A stretch of 5,954 nt of DNA. Source: an uncultured Ruminococcus sp. GTDB lineage: Bacteria > Bacillota > Clostridia > Oscillospirales > Ruminococcaceae. The position numbers and the translations under genes were made by a program. Below are positions 1 to 5,458 of this stretch, piece after piece; the stretch's first letter is position 1, and each line of letters begins with the position of its first letter. Below the pieces are notes generated by a model that was not told where the DNA came from, made no database searches, and saw only the letters and a list, made by a program, of their open reading frames with translations. The stretch is taken from NCBI GenBank assembly GCA_947174625.1, contig CAMWJT010000084.1, positions 1 through 5,954 on the forward strand. The letters run 5' to 3'.

Positions 1-223
1 GAAAATTACAATCCCTGCAAAAGCCGGGACTGGCGGAAGACTGTTCGGCTCTGTCACATCCGGGCAGATTGCCCAGAAAATCGAAGAAGTTTACCAATGC
101 AAGATTGACAAGAAAAAAATTATATTAAAATCTGAAATCAAGGCATTCGGAACGTTCAGCGCAGAAATCAAGTTGTATTCTCAGCTTTCTGCTGAAATCA
201 AAGTAGAAGTAATTGAAAATTAA
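1..223 (+). CDS. rplI: 50S ribosomal protein L9, C-terminal part (5' end outside window)
   Basis: L9 is a two-domain protein of the large ribosomal subunit that binds 23S rRNA through its N-terminal domain; the C-terminal domain reaches out from the ribosome and affects reading-frame maintenance. Only the last 73 codons are present (frame begins at base 2, stop TAA at 221-223), out of roughly 150 usual for the family, so this is essentially the C-terminal domain. The recognisable family features are the GGRLFGSVTSGQIAQ segment, the KIDKKKI stretch and the FGTFSAEIKLYSQLSAEIKVEVIE ending (split here: FGTFSAEIKLY, then SQLSAEIKVEVIEN), which matches the usual L9 finish. Its position directly upstream of dnaB is the common Bacillota arrangement. 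The stop codon lies inside an 18-bp AT palindrome. The gene is cut only by the window edge; I see no sign of degradation. Confidence -1.
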   Translation, partial: KITIPAKAGTGGRLFGSVTSGQIAQKIEEVYQCKIDKKKIILKSEIKAFGTFSAEIKLYSQLSAEIKVEVIEN

Positions 224-240
224 ATTAATTAATTTAAAAT
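213..240 (+). promoter_or_regulatory. Possible sigma-A promoter ahead of dnaB
   Basis: TTGAAA at 213-218 (5 of 6 to TTGACA) and TAAAAT at 235-240 (5 of 6 to TATAAT) are 16 bases apart. The -35 lies inside the last codons of rplI. A start near 246-248 would put the hairpin at 246-275 at the very 5' end of the dnaB mRNA. The region is almost pure A/T, so chance matches are likely, and dnaB may simply be cotranscribed with rplI. Confidence -1.
220..237. repeat. 18-bp perfect AT palindrome at the rplI stop
   Basis: TTAAATTAATTAATTTAA is its own reverse complement and contains the rplI stop codon. It is made only of A and T. It is one of several AATTTAA-type islands that mark gene junctions in this window. 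It could act as a weak hairpin or simply be spacer DNA; nothing identifies a protein that binds it. Confidence -1.
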
Positions 241-245
241 TTTGC

Positions 246-275
246 GCAGACAGTTGAATTGCTTCGGCTGTCTGT
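246..275 (+). promoter_or_regulatory. Hairpin between rplI and dnaB
   Basis: Bases 247-258 (CAGACAGTTGAA) pair with 263-274 (TTCGGCTGTCTG) around a TTGC loop. This gives 12 bp including two adjacent G-U pairs, with a possible G-U pair extending it at 246/275. It ends ten bases before the dnaB Shine-Dalgarno core. Only TTTC follows, so it is a poor intrinsic terminator. It could be an mRNA-stabilising 5' or intercistronic hairpin, a processing site, or a partial attenuator trimming dnaB expression relative to rplI. Confidence -1.
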
Positions 276-284
276 TTCAGGGAA

Positions 285-289
285 AGGGG
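285..289 (+). promoter_or_regulatory. Shine-Dalgarno site of dnaB (decides a GTG start)
   Basis: AGGGG at 285-289, within GGAAAGGGG at 281-289, lies 7 bases before GTG 297-299. This spacing, and the fact that the family motif LESEQTVLGSIL falls about 20 residues later as usual, fixes the GTG as the start. The next in-frame ATG is at codon 43 and would remove conserved N-terminal sequence. Confidence -1.
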
Positions 290-296
290 CAGTTTT

Positions 297-1664
297 GTGG
301 CAGAATTTATTGATTTTCCCAATTACCGTGACAGAGCGGATTTTGAATTACCTTACAGTCTCGAATCAGAACAGACGGTTCTTGGTTCCATTCTCGTCAA
401 TTCCGACCTTCTGGGCACGATTATGGAGATTGTGAACCCGGATTGTTTCTACATTGACCAGCACAGAGAACTTTATAAGATTATGGTCAGCATGCTTTCT
501 AATAGCAGGCATATTGATGTGATTACTGTCCTGAATGAAGCAATGGCGGCGCATGTCTTCGAGACACCAGCAGAGGGCAGATCCTATCTTGCCAACATCG
601 CCGGAAATATTCCCACGATGGCAAACATCCGGAGCTATTGCCGGATTATGATGGAGAAATATTATATCCGGCTTCTGGCATCCTCCTGCCGGGACATCCT
701 GACAGCAATCCAACGGGGAGAAAATGACGCACAGCTTCTGATTGACACCGCAGAACAGAGCATTTTTAACATCCGTCAGGGCAGAAGTACCGGCGGATTG
801 ACACCATTTCACGAAATCGTCATGGAAGCTTATCAGCATATCGGTCGCCTTGCAGGTCCGGACAGGGAATTATATCTCGGTATCAATTCCGGATTTACTT
901 ATCTGGATACTATGATCTCTGGTCTGAATAAATCTGACCTGATTCTGGTAGCGGCTCGTCCGGCAATGGGCAAGACAGCTTTTGCGCTGAACATTGCCCA
1001 GAATGTTGCGAAGAATCATCCGGACAAAGCGGTCTGCATTTTTTCACTGGAAATGTCCAAAGAACAGCTTGCGGAAAGATTTCTTTCTTCCGTGGCGCAG
1101 GTGGATTCCGGAAAGCTCCGGAGCGGCAGAGTGTTCGGTGAGGAATGGACAAAACTTGCATCTGCTACAAATTTGCTGATGCGCATGCCGATTTATATTG
1201 ATGATACAGCCGGGATTACCGTTGCACAGATCAAAGCGAAACTCCGGCGGATAAAGAATCTAGGACTTGTTATCATTGATTATCTTGGCTTGATTTCGTC
1301 TACCATGCGGACAGACAGCAAAGTCCAGATTGTGACAGAGATCACGAGGCAGTTAAAAATTATGGCAAAAGAAATGCAAGTTCCGGTTGTATTGTTGTCG
1401 CAGTTGTCCAGAGGACCGGAAACCCGGCAGAACAAACGACCGTTATTGTCAGATCTCCGTGACTCCGGTTCGATCGAACAGGATGCCGATATTGTCATGT
1501 TTCTGTACCGGGATGCGTATTATAATGAAAATTGCAAAACACCGAATGTTGCCGAATGTATTGTTGCCAAGAACCGCCACGGCGAGACAGGGACAGTCAA
1601 TCTGATCTGGGACGGACAATTTACAAGATTCAGTTCTATGGAGAAGTCCGGTGGGAAAATTTAA
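297..1664 (+). CDS. dnaB: Replicative DNA helicase DnaB (DnaC in Bacillus nomenclature)
   Basis: DnaB is the hexameric ring helicase that unwinds the replication fork, moving 5'-3' on the lagging-strand template with ATP and contacting primase. The 455 residues are full family length. The N-terminal primase-interacting domain occupies about residues 17-120 (SLESEQTVLGSIL at 21-33), a linker follows, and the RecA-like ATPase domain runs from about 190 to the end. Visible motifs are Walker A ARPAMGKTAFA (220-230), SLEMS with the catalytic Glu252, Walker B LVIIDYLGLI (324-333), the VVLLSQLSR segment (364-372), DLRDSGSIEQDADIVMFLYRD (386-406, written as the family H4 block) and KNRHGETGTV (425-434) carrying the arginine finger region. 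One oddity is Gly330 in DYLGLI, where most family members have Gln (DYLQL). No intein or insertion is present. Start is GTG with a good Shine-Dalgarno site. Its last 14 bases overlap tilS, suggesting translational coupling. Confidence -1.
   Translation: MAEFIDFPNYRDRADFELPYSLESEQTVLGSILVNSDLLGTIMEIVNPDCFYIDQHRELYKIMVSMLSNSRHIDVITVLNEAMAAHVFETPAEGRSYLANIAGNIPTMANIRSYCRIMMEKYYIRLLASSCRDILTAIQRGENDAQLLIDTAEQSIFNIRQGRSTGGLTPFHEIVMEAYQHIGRLAGPDRELYLGINSGFTYLDTMISGLNKSDLILVAARPAMGKTAFALNIAQNVAKNHPDKAVCIFSLEMSKEQLAERFLSSVAQVDSGKLRSGRVFGEEWTKLASATNLLMRMPIYIDDTAGITVAQIKAKLRRIKNLGLVIIDYLGLISSTMRTDSKVQIVTEITRQLKIMAKEMQVPVVLLSQLSRGPETRQNKRPLLSDLRDSGSIEQDADIVMFLYRDAYYNENCKTPNVAECIVAKNRHGETGTVNLIWDGQFTRFSSMEKSGGKI
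1640..1643 (+). promoter_or_regulatory. Shine-Dalgarno site of tilS inside the dnaB 3' end
   Basis: GGAG at 1640-1643 is 7 bases before GTG 1651-1653 and lies wholly within dnaB codons. It is what makes GTG 1651 the best start for tilS: the next in-frame Met is residue 33, only seven residues before the catalytic SGGADS loop, which would leave out the usual leading helix. Confidence -1.
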
Positions 1665-3084
1665 AGATTCTAAAAATAAAATTAATAAGATTAATAAGAT
1701 TGATCAGACAATCCGGGATTTTCTGATCCGGGAACAAATCCGGGATATGCCGGTTGTTGTGGCGCTCTCCGGCGGAGCAGACAGTGTGTGTCTGCTGATG
1801 GGATTGTTACACAACCGGGAGATGTTCCACGTGGAACTATCCGCACTGCATGTACAGCATCATCTGAGAGGAGCAGAAAGTCTCCGGGATGAACAGTTCT
1901 GCCGGGATCTGTGTGAAGCTCTGGGGATTCCGTTGCAGGTGGTTTCTGTAGATGTCCGGGATTATCAGGAATCTTCCGGAATTTCGTCACTGGAAACCGC
2001 CGCAAGAGAATGCCGTTATCACGCATTTGAAGCCTGCCGTCCGGAAAATGGTCTGATTGCCACAGCGCATACGGCATCGGACAATCTGGAAACGATTCTG
2101 TTCCGGTTCATCCGTGGGACAGGATTAAAAGGCTTGTGCGGAATTCCCCCCCGGAGAGATAATTATATCCGTCCGTTGCTGGGGATTACCCGGTCTGAGA
2201 TTGAATCGTTTTTGGCACAGCAACAGCAGGATTATGTTACGGATTCCAGTAATTTACAGGATGACTACACCCGGAATTTCATCCGGCACAGGATTGTGCC
2301 GTTACTGCCGGAAATTGCAGGGAATCCCGAAAAATCCGGGATGATGCTGACGGATGTTCTGAGGCAGGAAGAAGATTTTCTGGAGATCTCCGCACAGCAT
2401 GCCTATCAGGCATGTTTTCAGCCGGAGCGTGATGCACTCCAGGGATTGCAGGCGCTTCATCCGGCATTACAACGACGTTGTATTAAAATTTATCTGGAAC
2501 GTCACAGAATCCGTGCTGATTATCAAGCGATTATACTGGTGCAGAATTTATTGCAGAACGGCGGGCATGCAGAACTTGTCCGGGGTCAGATTACAGCAAG
2601 GGTCAGCCGGGGCATGCTCTGTCTGGAAGAAAAGAAGCAGTTTTCTGATAAAATACCGGAACAGGATTTTAATTTAAATTTTAATTTCAATAATTTAAAT
2701 TATCAGATATTTAAAAATGCTGTTCTCTCTGTGGAATTGATCCGGAAAGAGCAGAATCCGGATCAATTTGCCCGGATCGTGAAAAAATGCCCGGATGCGA
2801 TTCTGGATTATGACAAAATTTCTGCTGTTGCAAAGCAAGGGATGTTATTACACGGCAGAAAGCCGGGATTATATCTGCGTTTGCCAGGAAGACAGCACAG
2901 AATCCGGATTCAGAAATGGTTGCAGACACTCCCTTTGCCGGAGCGAGCCGGGATTCACTATCTTTCGGACAAATCCGGGCATCTGTTATGGGTAGAACGT
3001 CTGGGAGCGGATCACTCTGTGAGCGTAACGGCGCAGACCCGACAGCTACTGTTTCTGACTGTTTCTGGATGTTCACAATCCTGA
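1651..3084 (+). CDS. tilS: tRNA(Ile)-lysidine synthetase TilS
   Basis: TilS is a cytoplasmic, normally essential enzyme that uses ATP and lysine to convert C34 of the CAU-anticodon tRNA-Ile2 to lysidine, switching both codon reading and charging from Met to Ile. The 477-residue product has the N-type ATP pyrophosphatase domain at about 34-220: PP-loop SGGADS (40-45), VQHHLRG (68-74), the AHTASDNLETILFRFIRGTG block (139-158, abbreviated here), RPLL (174-177) and the DSSN...RNFIRHRIVPLLP region (198-220). A helical middle domain follows, and the TilS C-terminal domain spans about 400-470, ending with LLWVERLG. Two unusual low-complexity parts are visible: an Asn/Lys/Ile-rich leader (residues 4-19) built on a 9-base tandem repeat, and an Asn-rich linker (341-350) encoded by almost pure A/T, placed just before the C-terminal part. 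The GTG start overlaps dnaB by 14 bases. The hpt gene that often separates tilS from ftsH in Bacillota is absent. Confidence -1.
   Translation: MGKFKDSKNKINKINKIDQTIRDFLIREQIRDMPVVVALSGGADSVCLLMGLLHNREMFHVELSALHVQHHLRGAESLRDEQFCRDLCEALGIPLQVVSVDVRDYQESSGISSLETAARECRYHAFEACRPENGLIATAHTASDNLETILFRFIRGTGLKGLCGIPPRRDNYIRPLLGITRSEIESFLAQQQQDYVTDSSNLQDDYTRNFIRHRIVPLLPEIAGNPEKSGMMLTDVLRQEEDFLEISAQHAYQACFQPERDALQGLQALHPALQRRCIKIYLERHRIRADYQAIILVQNLLQNGGHAELVRGQITARVSRGMLCLEEKKQFSDKIPEQDFNLNFNFNNLNYQIFKNAVLSVELIRKEQNPDQFARIVKKCPDAILDYDKISAVAKQGMLLHGRKPGLYLRLPGRQHRIRIQKWLQTLPLPERAGIHYLSDKSGHLLWVERLGADHSVSVTAQTRQLLFLTVSGCSQS
1681..1707 (+). repeat. 9-base tandem repeat in the 5' end of tilS
   Basis: ATTAATAAG occurs twice in a row (1681-1689 and 1690-1698), followed by a diverged third unit ATTGATCAG (1699-1707). 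In frame it encodes Ile-Asn-Lys, Ile-Asn-Lys, Ile-Asp-Gln (residues 11-19). The unit is a multiple of three, so copy-number change would alter length without a frameshift. It lies before the catalytic domain, where length variation should be tolerated. Confidence -1.
2667..2716 (+). repeat. AT-rich low-complexity tract with two AATTTAAATT copies inside tilS
   Basis: This stretch of about 50 bases is nearly all A/T, unlike the flanking tilS sequence. It contains the exact palindrome AATTTAAATT at 2671-2680 and again at 2692-2701. In frame it reads as Asn-Leu-Asn-Phe type residues (341-350, NLNFNFNNLN). It lies in the linker ahead of the C-terminal domain, so it is probably a tolerated low-complexity expansion or insertion rather than structured protein. 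Confidence -1.
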
Positions 3085-3125
3085 CACAGAATCAACATAA
3101 AATGATTATATTTTCGGGTTATACT
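3081..3125 (+). promoter_or_regulatory. Weak candidate promoter for ftsH
   Basis: The 97-base gap between tilS and ftsH (3085-3181) is AT-rich. TATACT at 3120-3125 matches TATAAT at 5 of 6, but no good -35 lies 16-18 bases upstream. An alternative pairs CTGACA (3081-3086) with TTATAT (3106-3111), helped by TGA at 3103-3105, but the 19-base spacer is long. FtsH often has its own stress-responsive promoter, so the gap is a reasonable place for one. I see no CIRCE, CtsR or other recognisable heat-shock operator. Confidence -1.
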
Positions 3126-3167
3126 AGAGTATTCTAAAATAAATTATAAATTTAATTTAATCTAAAA

Positions 3168-3172
3168 AGGAG
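3168..3172 (+). promoter_or_regulatory. Shine-Dalgarno site of ftsH (decides a TTG start)
   Basis: AGGAG at 3168-3172, in the run AAAAAGGAG, is 9 bases before TTG 3182-3184. Starting there gives a short polar leader followed at once by the first membrane segment, as expected for FtsH. The first in-frame ATG (residue 28) would delete that membrane segment. Confidence -1.
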
Positions 3173-3181
3173 CTGAACTGT

Positions 3182-5188
3182 TTGACACCACAAAAAAGCA
3201 GGGGCGGTCTTGCAGCATACCTGATTATCGCAGCACTTCTCATTTTTCATGCTGCCTACATGCTGCCACGGATGAATGAGAAAAAGCCGGAGTTCACATA
3301 CTCAGAGATTATCCGTCATTTTGACAACCTTGAAGTTACAAATTATACGCTCGATCTGGGTTCGGGTGATCTGGAATTAATGCTCAATGACGGCACGGAA
3401 CTGAAGTATTCCGTTCCGAATGTGAGCTTGTTTCTCAACGATACAGAAAATTATCGTCTGGAATATAACACAGAAAATCCCGATCAGCCGTTAGAACAGG
3501 ATTATTACAAAATTACAGATAATTCCTGGCTGATCACATATGTGCCGACGCTGATTATTTTAGTCATGGGCATTGTCCTGTTTGTTTTCATGATGCGCCA
3601 GGCAGGCGGCGGAAAATATTCCAATTTCGGAAAAATGCAGTTCCGCAACCAGGCAGAAGGCAGAAAGGCATTATTTAAAGATGTAGCCGGCGCAGAAGAA
3701 GAAAAATTTGAAATGGAAGAAATTGTCGATTTTCTGAAAAATCCCGAAAAATACAGAGCGCTCGGCGCAAGAGTTCCCAAAGGTGTTCTGTTATTAGGTC
3801 CTCCCGGTACTGGTAAGACGTTACTGGCAAGGGCAATTGCCGGAGAAGCCGGTTGTGCGTTCTATCCCATTTCCGGCTCGGATTTCGTGGAAATGTTTGT
3901 CGGTGTGGGTGCATCCCGTGTCCGGGATCTGTTTGAGACGGCAAAACGGACAGCTCCTGCGATTATCTTCATTGATGAGATTGACGCTGTAGGACGACAC
4001 AGAGGTACAGGACTTGGCGGCGGTCATGATGAACGGGAACAGACATTGAATCAGATGTTAGTAGAGATGGACGGCTTTTCTGACAATGAAAGCGTGATCG
4101 TCATTGCGGCAACGAACCGACGTGACATTCTCGATCCGGCATTGCTCCGTCCGGGCAGATTCGACCGGCAGATTGTTGTCGGCTATCCGGATATTAAAGG
4201 CAGAGAAGCAATTCTGAAAGTTCACACGGAGAACAAACCGCTTGCGCCGGATGTAAAACTGGATGACATTGCCAAAGGCACAGTCGGTTTTACGGGTGCG
4301 GATCTGGAAAACCTTGCCAACGAGGCGGCTTTGTTGGCTGCACGGTATGACCGGAAAGCGATCACAAATGATGACATTGCCGAAGCCATGATTAAAGTTG
4401 TGGCAGGTCCTGAAAAGAAATCCAGAATCAAGACAGAACGGGAAATCAAGCTCACGGCATATCACGAAGCAGGGCATGCGATCTGCACGTATTATTGTCC
4501 GCATCAGGACAAAGTGCATCAGATTTCGATTATTCCCCGTGGCATGGCAGGCGGTTATACGCTGTCGCTTCCGGAACATGATAAGTCTTATAACAGCATG
4601 ATGGAAATGCACGAGGAAATTATTGTACTGCTGGGCGGTCGTGTCGCAGAAAAATTAATTATGGATGATATTTCTACCGGTGCTTCCAACGATCTGGAGC
4701 GTGCAACGGCGACAGCAAGAAGCATGATTACCCGTTACGGATTCAGTGAGAGATTAGGACCTGTCGTTTACGGGGATGATAATTCTGAACCGTTCCTGGG
4801 ACGTGATTTCAGCAGTACGCCGAATTACTCTAACGAAGTGGCGGCAGAGATTGACGAAGAAATCCGTCGTTTTGTAGAAGAAGGCTATGCAAAGGCAGAA
4901 AAAATCCTTACAGAGCATATGGATCAGCTTCATACGATTGCACAATATTTAATCCAGTATGAAAAAGTGGAAGCCGAAGAATTTGAAATGCTCATGCGTG
5001 GGGAAGAACCGCCGCATCCGGAGAATACAAATACTCCTGATCATCAGGATCATCCCATGAATCCGGAAAAATCTGAAGATACGGAAATCCCCGGAACACC
5101 GGATATTCCGGCACCGGGATTCCGACCGATAGCAAATCCGGAATCTGATCCGGAAACTGACAAGCAGAATCTGACAGAATCAGAATAA
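3182..5188 (+). CDS. ftsH: ATP-dependent zinc metalloprotease FtsH
   Basis: FtsH is a membrane-anchored hexameric AAA+ protease that extracts and degrades misassembled membrane proteins and some short-lived regulators. The 668-residue product is complete. Membrane segment 1 lies at about 10-28, an extracytoplasmic domain at about 30-115, and membrane segment 2 at about 117-138. The AAA module follows: Walker A GPPGTGKT (206-213), the pore loop MFVGVG (238-243), Walker B IIFIDEID (261-268), and the second region of homology ATNRRDILDPALLRPGRFD (310-328) with arginine fingers R323 and R326. The M41 peptidase domain carries the zinc site HEAGH (428-432), with the third ligand Asp504 in DLERAT. 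All catalytic residues are present. Residues 608-668 form an acidic, proline-rich tail (13 Pro) with no predicted fold, a part that varies between species. Translation starts at TTG. Upstream is tilS without an intervening hpt; downstream is a strong terminator, so ftsH probably closes the transcription unit. Confidence -1.
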   Translation: MTPQKSRGGLAAYLIIAALLIFHAAYMLPRMNEKKPEFTYSEIIRHFDNLEVTNYTLDLGSGDLELMLNDGTELKYSVPNVSLFLNDTENYRLEYNTENPDQPLEQDYYKITDNSWLITYVPTLIILVMGIVLFVFMMRQAGGGKYSNFGKMQFRNQAEGRKALFKDVAGAEEEKFEMEEIVDFLKNPEKYRALGARVPKGVLLLGPPGTGKTLLARAIAGEAGCAFYPISGSDFVEMFVGVGASRVRDLFETAKRTAPAIIFIDEIDAVGRHRGTGLGGGHDEREQTLNQMLVEMDGFSDNESVIVIAATNRRDILDPALLRPGRFDRQIVVGYPDIKGREAILKVHTENKPLAPDVKLDDIAKGTVGFTGADLENLANEAALLAARYDRKAITNDDIAEAMIKVVAGPEKKSRIKTEREIKLTAYHEAGHAICTYYCPHQDKVHQISIIPRGMAGGYTLSLPEHDKSYNSMMEMHEEIIVLLGGRVAEKLIMDDISTGASNDLERATATARSMITRYGFSERLGPVVYGDDNSEPFLGRDFSSTPNYSNEVAAEIDEEIRRFVEEGYAKAEKILTEHMDQLHTIAQYLIQYEKVEAEEFEMLMRGEEPPHPENTNTPDHQDHPMNPEKSEDTEIPGTPDIPAPGFRPIANPESDPETDKQNLTESE

Positions 5189-5198
5189 AAGAGATTTA

Positions 5199-5222
5199 AA
5201 AATTAAATTTCAGTTTAATTTT
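5199..5222 (+). repeat. AT-only inverted repeat after ftsH
   Basis: AAAATTAAA (5199-5207) and TTTAATTTT (5214-5222) are perfect 9-base inverted arms around TTTCAG. The structure sits immediately before the GC-rich terminator stem. It is too weak to terminate alone and belongs to the same family of AT islands seen at the other gene junctions. Confidence -1.
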
Positions 5223-5255
5223 AAAGCCCCTGCTTGTGAAACAGGGGCTTTCTCT
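5223..5255 (+). terminator. Intrinsic terminator of the ftsH transcription unit
   Basis: AAAGCCCCTG (5223-5232) pairs perfectly with CAGGGGCTTT (5242-5251) around a 9-base loop. The T-rich tail TTTCTCT is interrupted but adequate, and the A-run on the 5' side means the hairpin could also work towards the left. It begins 34 bases after the ftsH stop and marks the end of the probable rplI-dnaB-tilS-ftsH unit. Confidence -1.
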
Positions 5256-5266
5256 ATTCAAAAAGC

Positions 5267-5337
5267 AGTGTTCAGGATTCTGACTGTGCAGAGAGCAATT
5301 TTAAAGACAGGCTCTGCACAGTACAGAGTCAGTCACT
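5267..5337 (+). ncRNA. Long imperfect hairpin; candidate small RNA or structured leader
   Basis: ACTGTGCAGAG (5283-5293) is perfectly complementary to CTCTGCACAGT (5312-5322). The stem continues outwards after a single bulged A (5323) with GATTCTG (5276-5282) against CAGAGTC (5324-5330, one G-U pair). After an internal loop (5271-5275 / 5331-5333), AGTG (5267-5270) pairs with CACT (5334-5337). In total about 22 bp are closed by an 18-base loop (5294-5311). There is no reading frame of note here and I do not recognise a known RNA family. It lies after the ftsH terminator and before the small membrane protein gene, so it is either a separate small RNA or part of that gene's 5' untranslated region. 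I found no convincing promoter just upstream, which lowers confidence that it is an independent RNA. Confidence -1.
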
Positions 5338-5357
5338 CTCTATCAGGATCAGGAACG

Positions 5358-5394
5358 AAAAATTTCTGCTGATGCTATTTTATGCAGAATTTTT
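5358..5394 (+). terminator. A/T-rich hairpin with T run; possible weak terminator or attenuator
   Basis: AAAAATT-T-CTGC (5358-5369) pairs with GCAGAATTTTT (5384-5394) in 11 bp with one bulged T, around a 14-base loop. GATTTTGC follows. The 3' arm ends in five T's, giving a terminator-like outline, but only the loop-proximal CTGC/GCAG part has G-C pairs, so efficiency is doubtful. It could end a small RNA covering 5267-5337, or control read-through into the gene at 5459. Confidence -1.
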
Positions 5395-5417
5395 GATTTT
5401 GCAACTGGAAATATCCG

Positions 5418-5431
5418 GAAATTTAAATTTC
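5418..5431. repeat. 14-bp AT palindrome upstream of the membrane protein gene
   Basis: GAAATTTAAATTTC is a perfect palindrome containing AATTTAAATT (5420-5429), the same 10-mer found twice inside tilS. It lies 14 bases before the AGGAGG ribosome site. It might be a dyad operator or just another AT island; a weak TTGCAA (5399-5404) / TTTAAA (5422-5427) promoter-like pair with a 17-base spacer overlaps it, each matching consensus at only 4 of 6. Confidence -1.
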
Positions 5432-5444
5432 TGAAAATTCATAC

Positions 5445-5450
5445 AGGAGG
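5445..5450 (+). promoter_or_regulatory. Consensus Shine-Dalgarno site of the small membrane protein gene
   Basis: AGGAGG at 5445-5450 is 8 bases before ATG 5459-5461. It is the only full six-base consensus site among the genes in this window, and is the main evidence that the downstream short frame is a real, well translated gene. Confidence -1.
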
Positions 5451-5458
5451 TTTTTGAA

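Noticed and set aside
366..839. A 157-codon open frame on the minus strand opposite dnaB
   Set aside because: Antisense to the conserved DnaB N-terminal domain, no recognisable domain, composition typical of a reverse-complement shadow.
1681..1707. Short repeats as a CRISPR array or phage attachment site
   Set aside because: Units of 9 bases, in frame inside tilS, with no spacers and no integrase nearby.
2711..3076. A 121-codon minus-strand frame opposite the tilS 3' end
   Set aside because: The tilS C-terminal domain explains this stretch; the antisense product has no recognisable features.
4058..4612. A 184-codon open frame on the minus strand opposite ftsH
   Set aside because: It lies wholly antisense to the conserved AAA/protease core of ftsH, its translation is rich in Arg, Cys, His and Phe like a codon shadow, and it resembles no protein family.
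297..5188. An intein, frameshift or programmed slippage site in dnaB, tilS or ftsH
   Set aside because: All three proteins are continuous and of family length with motifs in normal order; inteins occur in DnaB of some bacteria but none is present here.
5267..5337. Inverted repeat as a MITE or insertion-sequence remnant
   Set aside because: Arms are joined by only an 18-base loop with no flanking target-site duplication that I can see and no transposase remnant; an RNA hairpin explains it better.
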